A DNA stretch of 64,000 nucleotides from Echria macrotheca. Lineage: Eukaryota; Ascomycota; Sordariomycetes; Sordariales; Schizotheciaceae. The number at the start of each line of letters is the position of its first letter. Positions within the stretch are counted from its first letter, which is position 1. The translations under genes were made by a program, and so were the position numbers. The notes below the pieces were generated by a model. It did no database searches, was not told the origin of the DNA, and saw only the letters and a list, made by a program, of their open reading frames with translations. Below, piece after piece: positions 47,321-58,696 of the stretch. The DNA lies in the NCBI GenBank assembly GCA_030411725.1, contig MU839832.1:372001-436000 (forward strand), in the 5' to 3' direction.

Positions 47321-49056
47321 ATGGCGGATACAGAATGTAAGTCGCATCTAGTTCTGCAAATTTCCAATTTCCAATCTTCCTCTCGCAACTTCTTTCCTCT
47401 CATCCTCGCGTGCCTCCTTCCCTCGGTTTCCAACCTCGTTTCCCACCCTGCCTACTCAATTCTCGCGCCGTCGCTCACTCTCGCTAGGGATAATGGAGGC
47501 CAAGAAGGCGCTCGCCTTCACGATCGTGGCCCCTTCCGAGGGGAAGCTGAAGCCCATCGCGGGCTTCCGCCCTACCCACACGTACGCCATCTTTGGCGAG
47601 ACCGACGAGATCCTGGGCTACAAGGATCTCGATATCAATGTCACGTTCAACGCCAGCGACATGCGCCCATACTTCCGCTACAAGTACGGCGCCAAGTTTC
47701 CCGGCACAGAGAATATGGAGCCGCTGGATATTGAGGAGACGATGCGCGGGTTCCTTCCTCCTGGTAAGCCTCAACTCTGCCCGCCCGCCCGCGGCGCATA
47801 CCGGATCGCGCTGACAGAAACTGCAAACAGTCGCGTTCGAAAAGAGAAAGGACTTCGAGACTTCGGTTGTGAATCTGCGCAAGGACTGGACGCCTCCGGG
47901 CAAGAAGATCGCGACTTTCACCAAGAAGAACAAGCGCACCAAGAAGGATGTGGAGTACGAGATCTGGAAGGGCACCCTGGCGGACCCCGCCATGAAGCAG
48001 CTCCTCAAGCGCATCCAGATCTTCGTGCCCTCCTTCATCGAGGGCGGCTCGTACATCCCGATTGACGAGCCCGGCTCCGAGGCGGACGAGGAGCGCTGGA
48101 CCGTATTTCTCCTCTATTCCAAGCGCCGCGCTGGCCACCAGGACGGCGGCTTCACGTATTGCTTCACGGGCTACTGCACTGTCTACCGCTTCTTTCTTCT
48201 TCAGGAGCAGACGCCGCCCCCGTCGCGCTCCGACACTGAGCTGGTCAAGAAGCTAGAGGAGTCGGTAGCTGCGGCGAACTTCGACATCGCCGAGCTCCCC
48301 TGCCGCTCGCGTATCTCGCAGTTCATCATCCTCCCGCCGTACCAGAACAACGGCCTCGGCCCGGAGCTGTACAACACCATCTTCCAGGAACTGCTTCACC
48401 ACGCGCCGACGATCGAGATCACCGTCGAGGACCCCAACGAGGCCTTTGATGATCTTCGTGACGTCTGCGACCTGCGCTTCCTGCGTACTCTCCCGGAATT
48501 CAACGCGCTCCACATCGACACGTCCATCCAGGTCGACATGGACGCCGCGGCGCCGCAGGACGTGGTCAACAGACAGCAAGCGGAAGCCGTCCGTCGCAAG
48601 GCCAAGATCGCGCCGCGTCAGTTTGCGCGCCTGGTCGAGATGCAGACCATGTCGCACCTGGCTGATTCCGTTAGACCCGGTTTCATCCCTGCCGTGGCGA
48701 ACGAGCGCAAGATGCCGACCAAGGAGGACCAGCATATGTATTATCTGTGGGAGCTGATGCTGAAGCAGCGCCTGACGAGACACAACAAGGACGCGCTCGG
48801 CGAGCTGGAGATTCCCGAGCGCATTGCGAAGCTGAACGAGACGGTTGCCAGTGTCGCGTTTGATTATGCCAGGCTGCTGATCAAGGCTGAGGATACATAT
48901 GTTGAGGACCAGTTTGGTGCGCCCGAGGCGGGAGCGGCTTCGCGGGAGGCGACAGAGGCGGTGGAGAATGGGACTCCCTCGTCGGCGAACGGTAAGAGGA
49001 AGGCCGGCGATGAGAAGGACCTGGACGAGGCAGACTCGAAGAAGCAAAAGGTTTAG
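47321..49056 (+). CDS. HAT1: Histone acetyltransferase type B catalytic subunit
   Basis: GNAT-family enzyme that acetylates new histone H4 on K5 and K12 before chromatin assembly, together with the Hat2/RbAp46 WD40 protein. Exons 47321-47336 (16 nt), 47488-47763 and 47831-49056 give 505 aa. The first join creates MADTEWIMEAKKALAFTIV and the second VAFEKRKDFETSVVNLRKDW. An N-terminal HAT1 domain (FRPTHTYAIFGETDEILGYK) precedes the GNAT core, whose acetyl-CoA loop is visible as ILPPYQNNGLGPELY (Q-x-x-G-x-G). The conserved RWTVFLLYSKR..FTGYCTVYRFF block is intact. The C-terminal 60 residues are low-complexity and end in a basic KRKAGDEK..SKKQKV bipartite-like nuclear signal. Start chosen because only this ATG splices in frame with the conserved N-terminus. 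Confidence 0.95.
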
Positions 49057-49478
49057 TTCCTGGTTGGACCTTGTTTGTTTTCTTTGCCTGTCATCCATTC
49101 TAATGAGGCGTTCTGGTTGGGTTGATATGATGGGGTGGCATCGGCGTCTGGGTATGTCTTCGGCTACGGCCGCTTCATGAGGAATGGGAGGCTTGAGATT
49201 TCAGGATCGCAACCTGGCTGGGCGCATCTTGTGTAAAAATGGGAGCGGTTTGTAAAGTAGTTTCACGGTCTTGAGGTGCTGGTTCCCTCGTGTTAGATGG
49301 AGCAGCTCGATGTGTACCTATCTTGGGTGACAGTCCTCACCCTTGATAACGATAGTCGAATCGACCAGTTAAAGAACTTTTGACCTGCAAGTGCTGTAGA
49401 CTTTTCTCTATACGCTACGTACGCCTCTATACCATGGACTAATCCCCCTTTCAAGAAAAAAAAAACAGATATCCAAAG
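49057..49478. other. Convergent 3' flanks of HAT1 and PRO3
   Basis: 422 bases between two stop codons of convergent genes. Poly-A-like run at 49456-49467. Nothing else recognised. Confidence 0.5.
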
Positions 49479-50540
49479 CTATTGAAGCTGGTTCCCCCCA
49501 AACCGCGTCCCATTCACCCCCTGAACGCCCTTCCCCAACTGACTCGCCACGACAGTCGCCTCCCTCACCGCCCGCGCCACCGTCCCGCGGACCCTACCCT
49601 CCTCAAGCACAAGCAGCCCGCCAATGGTACACCCACCAGGCGTGCTCACCTTGTCGCGCAACAGCGCAGGATGATCCCCATTCAACACAAGCCCCGCAGT
49701 CCCCCTCATCGTCTGCGCCGCCATCCGCTGCGCCTCGGCCCGGGGCAAGCCCATGGCAACAGCCCCGTCGATGGCCGCCTCGAGCATGAGCGCGAAAAAC
49801 GCGGGCCCGGAACCGCAGAGCGCCGTGCACGCGTCCATCGTAGTCGGCGGGAGGTAGACGACGTCGCCGATGCGGCGGAAGATCCACGTCACGAGCGCCG
49901 AGGTCGCAGCCGGCAGCGGCGGCGACGAGGTCCCGATGACGGTCATGGACTCGCGGATTAGTGACGCCGTGTTGGGCATGGCGCGCACGACGAGCACGTC
50001 GTCGCCTACGACCGAGTGGATCTGCGGCGCCGTCACGCCCGCGAGGATGCTGATCAGGAGCTTGCCGCGCAGCGCGGCGGACATGCCTTCTTCCGAGAGG
50101 ATCTCGTTGAACATGTAGGGCTTGCAGGCTAGCAGGACGATGTCGGCCTGGCGGGCGGCCGTGACGTTGTCGTTTTGGAGGATGGTCACCGGATGATTAG
50201 GGGATGTGTAGGGCGCGAAGGCGGCTTTGAGCTTCTTTGCGGATTCTGGGCGGCGCACGCAGGCTAGGAAGCGCGTGGGGAGGCGCGTGGGGAGTTCTTC
50301 CTGCGGCGTGGAGGTGCCGGAGATGGATTGGGCGGTGGTGGTGCTGGGGGCTGAAGATTGAAGCTCTTGGAGCGAGGAGAGGATGCCCGAGAGGATGGCG
50401 ATGCCCATTGTTCCTATGCAAGAGGGTCAGAAGGGGGTTCTCCTATTTCGGATGGGGGACGACTCACCGCAGCCGAGGACGGCCATGGTCAGCTCGGATG
50501 AGCCATTGGCGTCGAGGGTGAGATTGGATGAGGCAGGCAT
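49479..50540 (-). CDS. PRO3: Pyrroline-5-carboxylate reductase (last step of proline synthesis)
   Basis: NAD(P)H-dependent reductase converting 1-pyrroline-5-carboxylate to L-proline in the cytosol. Two exons, 50540-50468 and 50413-49479, with a 54-bp intron that splits the dinucleotide-binding loop; joining gives MAVLGCGTMGIAILSG, the GxGxxG Rossmann fingerprint. 335 aa, slightly longer than usual because of a Ser/Thr-rich insert at about 40-65. Further family marks are VVRAMPNT, the C-terminal dimer domain CGSGPAFFALMLEAAIDGAV and the signature block from GLPRAEAQRMAAQT to STPGGCTIGGL. It shares a divergent 646-bp promoter region with CTK3. Confidence 0.94.
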
Positions 50541-51186
50541 TGTTGTGGTGGTGCTTTGGCCTGTGATTTGTGTTGGTGTGGTTATGTGTGTGGTGGTTTG
50601 ACTATGTGTGTCGGGTGGTGAGAGTGAGTCTCAAAGGCTGTGTCGAAGAAATCTATTCTAGAACTACAGGGTGAGCGCCTCAGGGCCCTCAGGGGCAAAA
50701 GGCTGCTTGGCACAAGACGAGACATCGCAAACACCGGTGACTTTTCTGTATATATTCCTAACAAACAGACATGCTCAAATCATTGTTTATATACTCTGAA
50801 AAATCCTTCAACATCCGCAGAGCCTTCCTTCTCATAATCTCTTACACTTTCCTTCTCGTAGCCTCTCAAACCTTTCCTTTTTGTGATTGCTCTGAACATA
50901 GCTCTTAAACATTTGCGCCGAGACCGCTGCTGCCCCGCCATCGCCCTCCAGTTTCACCCCACCATCTCCACAGCCAGCCCTCACCGCCTTCCCTTTCGAA
51001 CTGCCGCGCCCCACCACGCCCAAGACAATGCGACAGCAGCCAGAGGTCAAGGCGGAATTGCCTGCCGGAGAGCAGCAACCGTCCAGCTTCGACTCCCCAG
51101 CCCATGCCCTCTGGAGCCCGTTGCTCGACCACGTACTCTCCAGCGACGAGCCGGTCGGCCCTTCTTCCAGTGACGACGACGACAGG
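50541..51186. promoter_or_regulatory. Divergent promoter region, PRO3 / CTK3
   Basis: 646 bases between two divergent start codons. An in-frame ATG at 51028 would add 53 residues to CTK3, but those look like leader rather than family sequence. GTGTGGTT repeats lie next to PRO3 (50575-50600). Confidence 0.45.
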
Positions 51187-52177
51187 ATGGCGGATCCGTT
51201 CGAAGTGCGCATGCGGTTTACGAACCAGCTGCGCGGACTCAATGCTTCCGTCACGTCGGCTCAGAAGGCTGCCCAGTTCGCTATTAAGTATCACGCTATG
51301 GCCGAGGACTTACATTCGTGCATTGTCGAGCAGCTGGCGCACGTATGTTTTATCTTCTCTCCCGAATTACTTGACTAGAATTCTAAAGCCTGGGAGCAGA
51401 CCAATATGAACACGCGCGCCAACATCATGTACTTTCTCGAGCACTTCCTCGACATGTGCCGCCGCGAGGGCCATAATGACTATGTCTATATGATCCAGCG
51501 AGACATATTCGGCATTGTCGACGCCGTGGCTCCCGACGACGGTACCGGCGCCGCCAACGTCAAGGTCGTTCGCACGGTAAGTTTTGTCTCCTTCTCTCTC
51601 TGATCACGACGTCCAAAATCTGATGTTCCGCAAGGTCCTCCAAGCCCTACAGTCCAAAAGCTTTCTCGAAGCCCACGTAGTCGATAAGATCCAAGACGCC
51701 CTAAAAGAACGGGACCCGGCCGCCCAGGAGCTCGTGCTCACTTCGTCCCCCGCGAGCGGCGACTACGGCGGCGACGATCCCAACATGGCACCGTCCCAGA
51801 CGCTCCAGCAGACGACGGCCCCTTCGAGCTCGGCCACGTCGCGCCGGCCCGGTGGTGCTAACGCCACCGCCGCTGCCGGGGGACTCCCGCGCCTGGACCG
51901 CAAGCAGGTGGAGCAGCGCATCGAGGAGGACCGCGAGCGACACAAGCGGCTGAGGGAGAATATCTGGGCGGTGCCGGAGGGCGACTATGTCGAGCTCGAC
52001 CGGCTGTGGGAGGAGACCAGTTCGCTCAATGATGATGATATCCGCATGATGGAGGAGGAGCATGTCGAGTGGGCGCAGGACATGATGAATGCCTGTGTGC
52101 ACCGGCGCGAGGTGGCTGATGCGGAGGCTGCTAGGGAGGCGAGGGAGAAAGAAAAGAATGGTGGGGATGCTCACTGA
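51187..52177 (+). CDS. CTK3: CTD kinase I gamma subunit
   Basis: Non-catalytic subunit of the CTDK-I complex (Ctk1-Ctk2-Ctk3), which phosphorylates Ser2 of the RNA polymerase II CTD. The N-terminal CID-like helical domain is clear: DPFEVRMRFTNQLRGLNASV, TSAQKAAQFAIKY, then MNTRANIMYFLEHFLDMC. The C-terminal CTK3 domain is LDRKQVEQRIEEDRERHKRL..ENIWAVP, ending in a charged helix. Exons 51187-51342, 51400-51576 and 51635-52177 give 291 aa. The first acceptor is uncertain: a CTAG at 51378 would also keep the frame but makes a 36-bp intron with no room for a branch site, so the CAG at 51399 is preferred. Between the domains is an Ala/Ser/Thr-rich linker. The start is set at the conserved MADPFEVRM. 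Confidence 0.88.
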
Positions 52178-53477
52178 TTTTTCGATTTTTTTACTTTTTT
52201 CGCCTCTCTCTCTGGTTTGGTATGGGTTTATTTATTCGTGTCTGAAAAGTCGAGATACCCCCTTTCCTATACAGCATATTCTGGCGTTTATCAGATGCGG
52301 GTTTGGGGAGGGTGGCGTTTTACCTCGATCAGGAAGCGTGGCTTTTCCATGGGTTTGATTTTCCGGGGAGATGGGTGTTCAAAAGTCAGTCTTGTGGAAT
52401 ATCTGCATCGGGACGGGTCTCTGGGATCGGTTTACTTACTTGTGCACTCATTAATTCATAAGTAGAAGGACCGGTTTTTAGACATAGGGAATAATATCCA
52501 TGTTTTGACGATCCGGTCAAGGTATTAGGTACTGTTGTGAGTTCAGCCGAATGACGTTGAGTTTAGGGGTTGAGTGAATACCGCGGTTGACGGGGGGGGA
52601 GGGGGGAGACGAGTAATACAGGTATGTCCTGAGGTATGTACCCAAGGTAATTAGGGCACTGATCTCTCTCTCTCTGTGGAGACTAATAACTCCGAGAAGG
52701 AGCAGGAAGTATTCCGATAGTTCTTGACTGATGCACTATACGGAACCATCTCAAGTTGAACCTTGGGGAACGGGTACGTACTTAGACCAGGTCATGGATC
52801 CGTTGGTTCTGAACGGGGGCACCTCGGTTATTGTCATGCTCGTATATCCATAGTTAGTGAGAGTACGGTGTTATGGATGAGGTGCTGTGCGGTGTTTACG
52901 TGGTATTATTAAGAGATTGGGTGTGGGGATGGGGGAAGGGTCGTCTAGACATAGCGTTTCTCGTTTCCTCTCACTCACCCGCCCGATAGATAGACAGTGA
53001 CATCTGATTTCATATATAACTACTAGGTCGATATATGTTCTCCATGTTTTTGTGCTGCTTGGATTCGTCTCCAGACAAACAGGGCCATCGGACAGGACCC
53101 AACCCACGTCCTTCCAAACTCTGCCCTCTGCCCTCTGCCCTCTGGTCTCCATTTTGCTGTTGCTTCATCACAAGTTCAAGTTATATTAATTCATCAAAAA
53201 GCTCGATGCACCGTGCTAGCGAATGCTTAATTCTAATGTATCCTTTGGTATCTCATCTTAGTCGCTGTGTAATGATCAACTTCGACGTCCAACCCTTCAA
53301 CGCCATCAATGCCTCCTGAATCCGTCTAAAACACCATCCCACCGGTACCCTTTAGAAATGACAACACCTTTGAACACCAATGATAACCCACACAAACAAT
53401 ACACCCCATACAAAAAATACGCCCCATACAAACAATACACCATCAAACAAACACCATCAAACACCGCCACATATAAA
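52178..53477. other. Convergent intergenic region, no gene
   Basis: 1.3 kb between the 3' ends of CTK3 and the next gene. Includes a G-rich run at 52590-52610, a CT dinucleotide run at 52660-52676 and an ACAAACAATACACC-type imperfect A/C repeat at 53388-53460. No coding frame recognised. Confidence 0.5.
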
Positions 53478-55471
53478 TCACAACCCCCCAATAGTCACCA
53501 ACACCCTCAGACTCCTCGCCGACCTGTCGAGAACTTCCTTCGCCTCCCGATCCGCAGCCGTAACCCCAAGCCCCTCCAACCGTCTCCTGATCTTGTCCTC
53601 CCTCGCCCGAATCCCCCTCTCCACCGCCCTGCCCAGCCCGCCCCCTCCCTCCCCGCTCAGCGCCCCCCTCGCCCACATAAACCACATCATGCTCTCGAGC
53701 ACAACCGCCAGCTTGGCGTTCTCCTCCGGCTGAACCCTCGCCGCCGCGAAAGGTAGGAAGCACTTCTCCAGTATCACCGGGGACAGGCCATTCTCCGCGT
53801 CTGTATCGGGGTCCACGCTCGCCGGGGAAGGACGGCTGCTCGGTAGCAGATCGTCAACCAGATTCCTCAGAATCTCCACTTCGACAACACCGGGGAGATT
53901 GTTGGTATGCGATTCCACAAACAGCCGGAAGAGAGGAAGCGGCATCCCGCGTACGCGGTCGGTAAACATCCCATAGAGGTCACCGACCTCACAAAAATAC
54001 TCGGGCAGCGCGTTCGCAGCAGCCGAGAGAATGCGAAACAACCTTAGCCGGATGTTAATTGTATCCGCCACCGCCTCTGATATCCTCGGCCCGGTCGTCG
54101 AAGAGGCATCTTGCTTCGCAGGTCGTCCCCGGCCCCGGCCTCGTCTGCTGGTCGATCTCCTCATTCCCGGCGATGGCGAAGGCGGTGATCCCTCTTCCTC
54201 GTCCTCGTCCTCATCCCCCAAATCATCATCCCCAGCCATATCGAAATAATCCCCGAACTTGTCATTGTCCAGGTCCAACACAGTCGGCGACCTCTTCCTC
54301 TTACTCCCCTTGCCCGTCCCCACCGCCAGCTCGCGATCAAACACCTCGCGATAGATAACCTTGTCAGTCGGATCATCATCCGTAAAAGCCAACAGCGCCC
54401 TCACCACCTCTTTCAACACATTCTTCCTCTCCTTCCGGACATCCTCCAGATACGCAACCAACAAGCTCCCCTTCACCATCTTATTTTTTTCGTCGACCCC
54501 CCCAAGTCGCGTCTCATCCAGCGCCTCTCTCTCATCCCAGTCCACCTCCAACACCTCCACCATAAACTCAACCCACCCCCTCCAGAACGCCCACCGGTGA
54601 GGATGCTCGGCCGCGCACCGGAAAGCCCACCCCAGGACCGCCCAAAAGTCCGTCCCCCGCCGCCACAGGCTCTGCTCATTCGCCATCCGCCCGTCCAGAG
54701 ACTCGGACGATTCCGTACTCCCGTCCACGCTCGAGCTGCTCTCCAGAGGACTGGTATGCCCACTGGTCCCGAATCTACTCTCCCTCCTGTACCCACTTCC
54801 TCCTCCTCCATGCCGGCTGAACGCAAACGCAGCTCTCAGGTTCGCATTTATAGGTCCTACCAGCGCCAGCACGCCCTGCAGATAAATCCTCGCGCGCGCC
54901 GCGACATGTGCGTTCGTCGGCTCGGTAAGACGGGAGGTGTAGACCGGGTGGATCGTGAGCGTATTCAGGATCGCGAGCTGCTGGGGCGTGGCTACGCGGG
55001 CCGCCGGCGTCTTCTTGGCGTCCACCTCCCTCCCCCTCCGGTCCCCCGAGGAGGAGGAGGAGGAGTCAGAGGGTGGTGTTGGTGAGCCGTCTGTCAATAG
55101 ATTATCTAGCAGCAGGATTGCAGGTAGAACTATAGAGAGGGGGGGGGGGGGCTGTCAGTTTGGGGGACGGATGGGGGGGAAAAAAAGGGAGGGAGGGATA
55201 ACGACGACGTACAGAGCTCCTCCTCTAGCTGGATCTGGCAATGAGCCCTGAGGCTGTGGACGGGCAGCACGGCCCTTCGGAATTTTTGGGTGGTGGTGGT
55301 TGATGGTGATGGTCCCGGTCCCGGGAATTGGTCGTCGTGGATGGGACTGCTGATGCCCGTGTCCTCGGGCCGGCCGCCGCCGGGCGAGTCGGACGAGGTG
55401 ATGGGGGCCGTGTGGAAGGAGTTGGGCGTGGACATGGTGGCTATGGTGGTTAGGGGCGATGTCGGCGCCAT
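53478..55471 (-). CDS. Conserved fungal protein of unknown function, acidic/basic low-complexity middle
   Basis: Predicted 636-aa protein from exons 55471-55213 and 55129-53478 (83-bp intron, TTCTATAG-type acceptor). The join produces the smooth helix LEEELFLPAILLLDNLLTDG, supporting the model; the frame has no ATG of its own in exon 2. Residues 1-65 are Ser/Thr/Pro-rich. Helical blocks at about 66-350 contain IHPVYTSRLTEPTNAHVAAR and FWAVLGWAFRCAAEHPHRWA. Then come a KRKR signal, an acidic DEDEDEEEGS run and a basic RRGRGRGRPAK hook, an AT-hook-like motif. The last 220 residues are helical. The basic signals and AT-hook-like segment suggest a nuclear, chromatin-related role, which is inference. 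I do not recognise the family. Confidence 0.75.
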
Positions 55472-55953
55472 TTTGGGGGGGGGATCAGGTTTGGAATATA
55501 TATTTTTTTTCTTTGGATGTAAACCGTTACGGAGTACTGTAGTATTCCGTACAGTGTTACGGAGCAGGGCAGACTGGAGCTGCAGCAGCAAAACTGGACC
55601 TACAAAATGGTTCGGGTTCGGAGACGGGACAGAGAGAGCTTGGTCCGGGCCCCGAGAAGACCGACCGCGTTTGAAGAAGCGGACGGACGCGCGCGCGCGC
55701 GGTGGTGGTGGGGCAACCAGCTGCCAGCCCATTAAAAGTCGCGTATCCCTGCCGCTGTTAACTAGAGGGTTCGCGTTAGGCTGCCGTGGCTGCTTAATAA
55801 GCTGAATGCAGGTACCATATGTCGGATTCTGGGTCTTTGCCAGGGAATAGATTGTGTGTCAATTGGTGGTACTGACCCAGCCGGGGTGCTGGCTGGGCCA
55901 GGTCTATCTATATCTATCCTATTCCTTTGTTTCCGAATGCCTTCATCTTCCTG

Positions 55954-56002
55954 ACTGAGTCCTCTTTGACTCAGTTGCATGCCTCTTTGATTCAGTTGCC
56001 TG
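55954..56002. promoter_or_regulatory. Opposed Gcn4/AP-1-like sites within a 21-bp tandem duplication
   Basis: ACTGAGTC (55954-55961) and GACTCAGT (55968-55975) form a perfect 8-bp inverted repeat; the second contains TGACTCA, the consensus of the bZIP regulator Gcn4/CPC1. CCTCTTTGACTCAGTTGCATG (55961-55981) is followed at once by a copy with two changes (55982-56002). It lies about 490 bases upstream of the minus-strand gene starting at 55471. Binding is not shown. Confidence 0.45.
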
Positions 56003-56112
56003 CAAGTAAATAAAGGGTTCCAAGGTGTCTTGCATCACTGGCGGCCTTTGGGCCTTTGCCCATCAGGGTGCCTGCATCTTCACACCATACGGCTGTACTT
56101 GCCCACTGCATC

Positions 56113-56150
56113 CACTGAAGAAGCTTGTGCACAAACCACAAGCTTCAGTG
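56113..56150. repeat. Inverted repeat able to form a 14-bp stem
   Basis: CACTGAAG-AAG-CTTGTG at 56113-56129 pairs with CACAAGCTTCAGTG at 56137-56150; an extra AAG bulges on the left arm and the loop is 7 bases. Could be a small hairpin or a relic of a miniature element. No function claimed. Confidence 0.55.
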
Positions 56151-56410
56151 ATGTCATTCCAGGTTTTGAAGTGTTTTTGTGTCCTCGGATCCTGATTGAA
56201 CCGTCGGACAAACTCAACCGTCAGGAAAACCCTAGAAATAGAAGCTGCACTCTGCTTTCATCTCGTAAACATCCGATGAGCTAGATTAAAGGCCATGTAT
56301 AATTGTGTCTTTAGAGCGTGGTAGCTTGGTATTACAAAAAATATTATCCATACGACTCGCTTTTGTACACATTCTCGCCCCCTATTTTCCAACTACCAGC
56401 ACCAAGCAGA

Positions 56411-58696
56411 TCACGAAGCCTTCAAAAAATACTCCTCAACCCCCAATCCCAACCCCTTACATTGCTCTACCTCCCGAAACCCCTCCATCCGCGGCCTCGG
56501 CCAGTCCAGCACCCGCATCTTCATCTGCCCCTTGGTCATAGCCTCCCACCGCCCCGCCGCTTCCGTTAGTGCCAGCGTGTCCGCATACCCCCTCGCCGCG
56601 AGATACTCCGGATCAGGATTCGGATCGCCGGTGCGGATAAACGCCGCGAAGGCGTCCAGCACGGTTCGCGAGAAAGCCACGTCGTTGCCGTCGCGGTCGG
56701 GCCGGCCCTGGCGCAGGAGGTTGCCGAAGACGTAGTACAGCTCGCCCGAGTGGCAGCGGAAGTACGGCAGCGACGGGTCGCCGTTGGGATGGCTAGAAGT
56801 GCGCGGCGCCTCGCACACGTCGGTGCCCGGCCAGCCGCCGGTCTGGTACGTCCGGTCGAACTCGTAGTAGTACACGCTCGCGAAGCGGGATGTGGTCAGG
56901 CCTGTGAAGGCTGTGGCCTCGTCTACGCAGCGGAAGATGCCGTCGGTCGCGAGCCGGGACGATGCATTATACAAATCCAGCGTGGCGTTGGCCGTGTGCG
57001 GGAGCGGGAAGAGGTTGTTTGATAGTGAGGATGCCGAGAAGCCTTGCGAGACGAGGTAGTCGGACTGGTTCGTTGTCGTGGGGAAGCTGATGAACGGGGC
57101 GCCGTCGTCGTGGGTGGTGCCCATCATGAGGTGGACGGGGAGTGTTGGGCCGGTGAGTTCGAGACCCGAGGATGTGAGATAGGTCCCGTCTACGACGAGG
57201 TACCGGGCTGTTCCCGCGTTGAGAATGGTCGACACGGGCAGGGCGCGCAGACAGTCGACTTGCGAGGCGGCGGAGGTGCAGTTCGTGGCGGCCAGGATGG
57301 CGTTACCGGCAACGTTCATCTCCTCGTCGATGGTGTAGTATTTCGAATACGTCGTGCCGTAGTTGATACCGCCCAGGTTGGACAGGAGAATAGCGCCGGA
57401 GAACTTGCCAGCAGCTTTCGGCGACGCAAGCAGAGCGCGGACTGAACCGGCTCCCGCAGACTGGCCAAAGATGGTGATTCTGTCGGGATCACCGCCGAAC
57501 GCGGCGATGTTGGCCCGGACCCAGTCGAGGGCGGTGACCTGGTCGGCGAGCCCAAAATTTCCGTTGGTCACGCCGTCCTTGAGCGCGAGGAATCCCAGGG
57601 TGGTGAGACGGTAATTAATGGCTACGAGAACCATATCGCCGCGGGAGACGATGTTGCCGCCGTCAAAGGTCGCATCGTTGGCAGTTCCACCGGTAAAGGC
57701 GCCTCCGTGGATCCTGAGACAAGTCAGTCCATACTCACCTAGACATGTACGGAGAATAATACATACCAGACACCAACCGGCTTGAGATTCTTCTTGGAGC
57801 TGCATCCTGTAGGCAGATACGGCGTCCAGATGTTGAGAAACAGACAGTCCTCGCTTCCCGACGACCCCCCCTGGGCACATTGCAATCCATACGAGACGGC
57901 CGACACGGACTCGCCCGAGCCGCGGAACAGCGTAGGGTAGGTGAAGCGCTTGGGCTGCGGCGCGTAGCGGATACCGAGGAAGCGGAAAGACAGTCGGTCA
58001 CGGTATCTTCCACATCGTTAGCAAGGTATTATCTCTCTTTAAAAAAGAAATGAAAGGCATATAAGGTATATACCTACCCAGTCAAAGTCTGGTTATTCGC
58101 CTCGACGCTGACCCGCCACTTCTCACTCGTGTCCTGCACCTTGGAGGTCGAGAACGGCGCGGTAGAGGTACACAGCGCATTCAGCTTGGTGCTCGCCGCG
58201 GCGGCGGCGGGGACCGTGACAACGACGCCTGATCCATCGATCGCCCGCGTGGTATTATCACCTTGCGAGGCGATCCACAGCTGCGAGTCGGCCCTGATCT
58301 TCCCCTGGTACACCAGATAGTCCAGATTCGGCTTGATGCTGGCCGCGCTGTTGTTGTTTATCTCAGGGGACCACAGCTGCTCACCCAGAGCCTGGCACGC
58401 CGCCGCCGCTTCGGTGTAAGACGTTTTCCTCCCGAGCAGGATAACACCCGACGATGACGAAGTCGGACTACTTGGTCCTAATTATTTTTTGTCGCGTTAG
58501 TTTTCTGCCATCCATCTACACACCTTCATTCGTCCCTGCCTCAAAAAAAGTACTAGATAAGCTTACCTTGCAAGTCATTATCAACCAAAATGGTGAGCTC
58601 CGTCTTCAAACTCCCCGGCGACGGCGCCGTCGCCGCCGACACCAGCGTGGCAGTCGTCAACCACCCGACAAAAAGACTCAAAAACATCTTGTCCAT
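56411..58696 (-). CDS. Secreted type-B carboxylesterase/lipase (alpha/beta-hydrolase)
   Basis: Predicted extracellular esterase, 690 aa, from exons 58696-58567, 58477-58078, 58006-57767 and 57713-56411. Signal peptide MDKMFLSLFVGWLTTATLVSA; an in-frame ATG at 58741 would lengthen it by 15 residues. About 150 residues precede the hydrolase core, seen in a subset of fungal enzymes. The core has YRDRLSFRFLGIRYAPQP, SEDCLFLNIWTP, the oxyanion loop IHGGAFTGG and the nucleophile elbow GQSAGAGS (Gln replaces the usual Glu of GESAG). The acid is probably the Asp in THDDGAPF, and the His lies in FRCHSGELYYVFG. Several N-x-S/T sites fit secretion. Substrate unknown; ester hydrolysis is the family activity. 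Confidence 0.9.

Larger units (their letters stand above)
55472..56410. other. Upstream region of the uncharacterised gene, no gene
   Basis: 939 bases between two minus-strand genes. Contains a GCGCGCGCGC run at 55689-55699, AP-1-type sites, a 21-bp tandem duplication and a long inverted repeat (listed separately). No coding frame. Confidence 0.5.

Noticed and set aside
51343..51378. 36-bp first intron in CTK3 ending at CTAG
   Set aside because: It keeps the frame, but the branch-like TTGAC is only a few bases from the acceptor; the CAG at 51399 gives a normal 57-bp intron.
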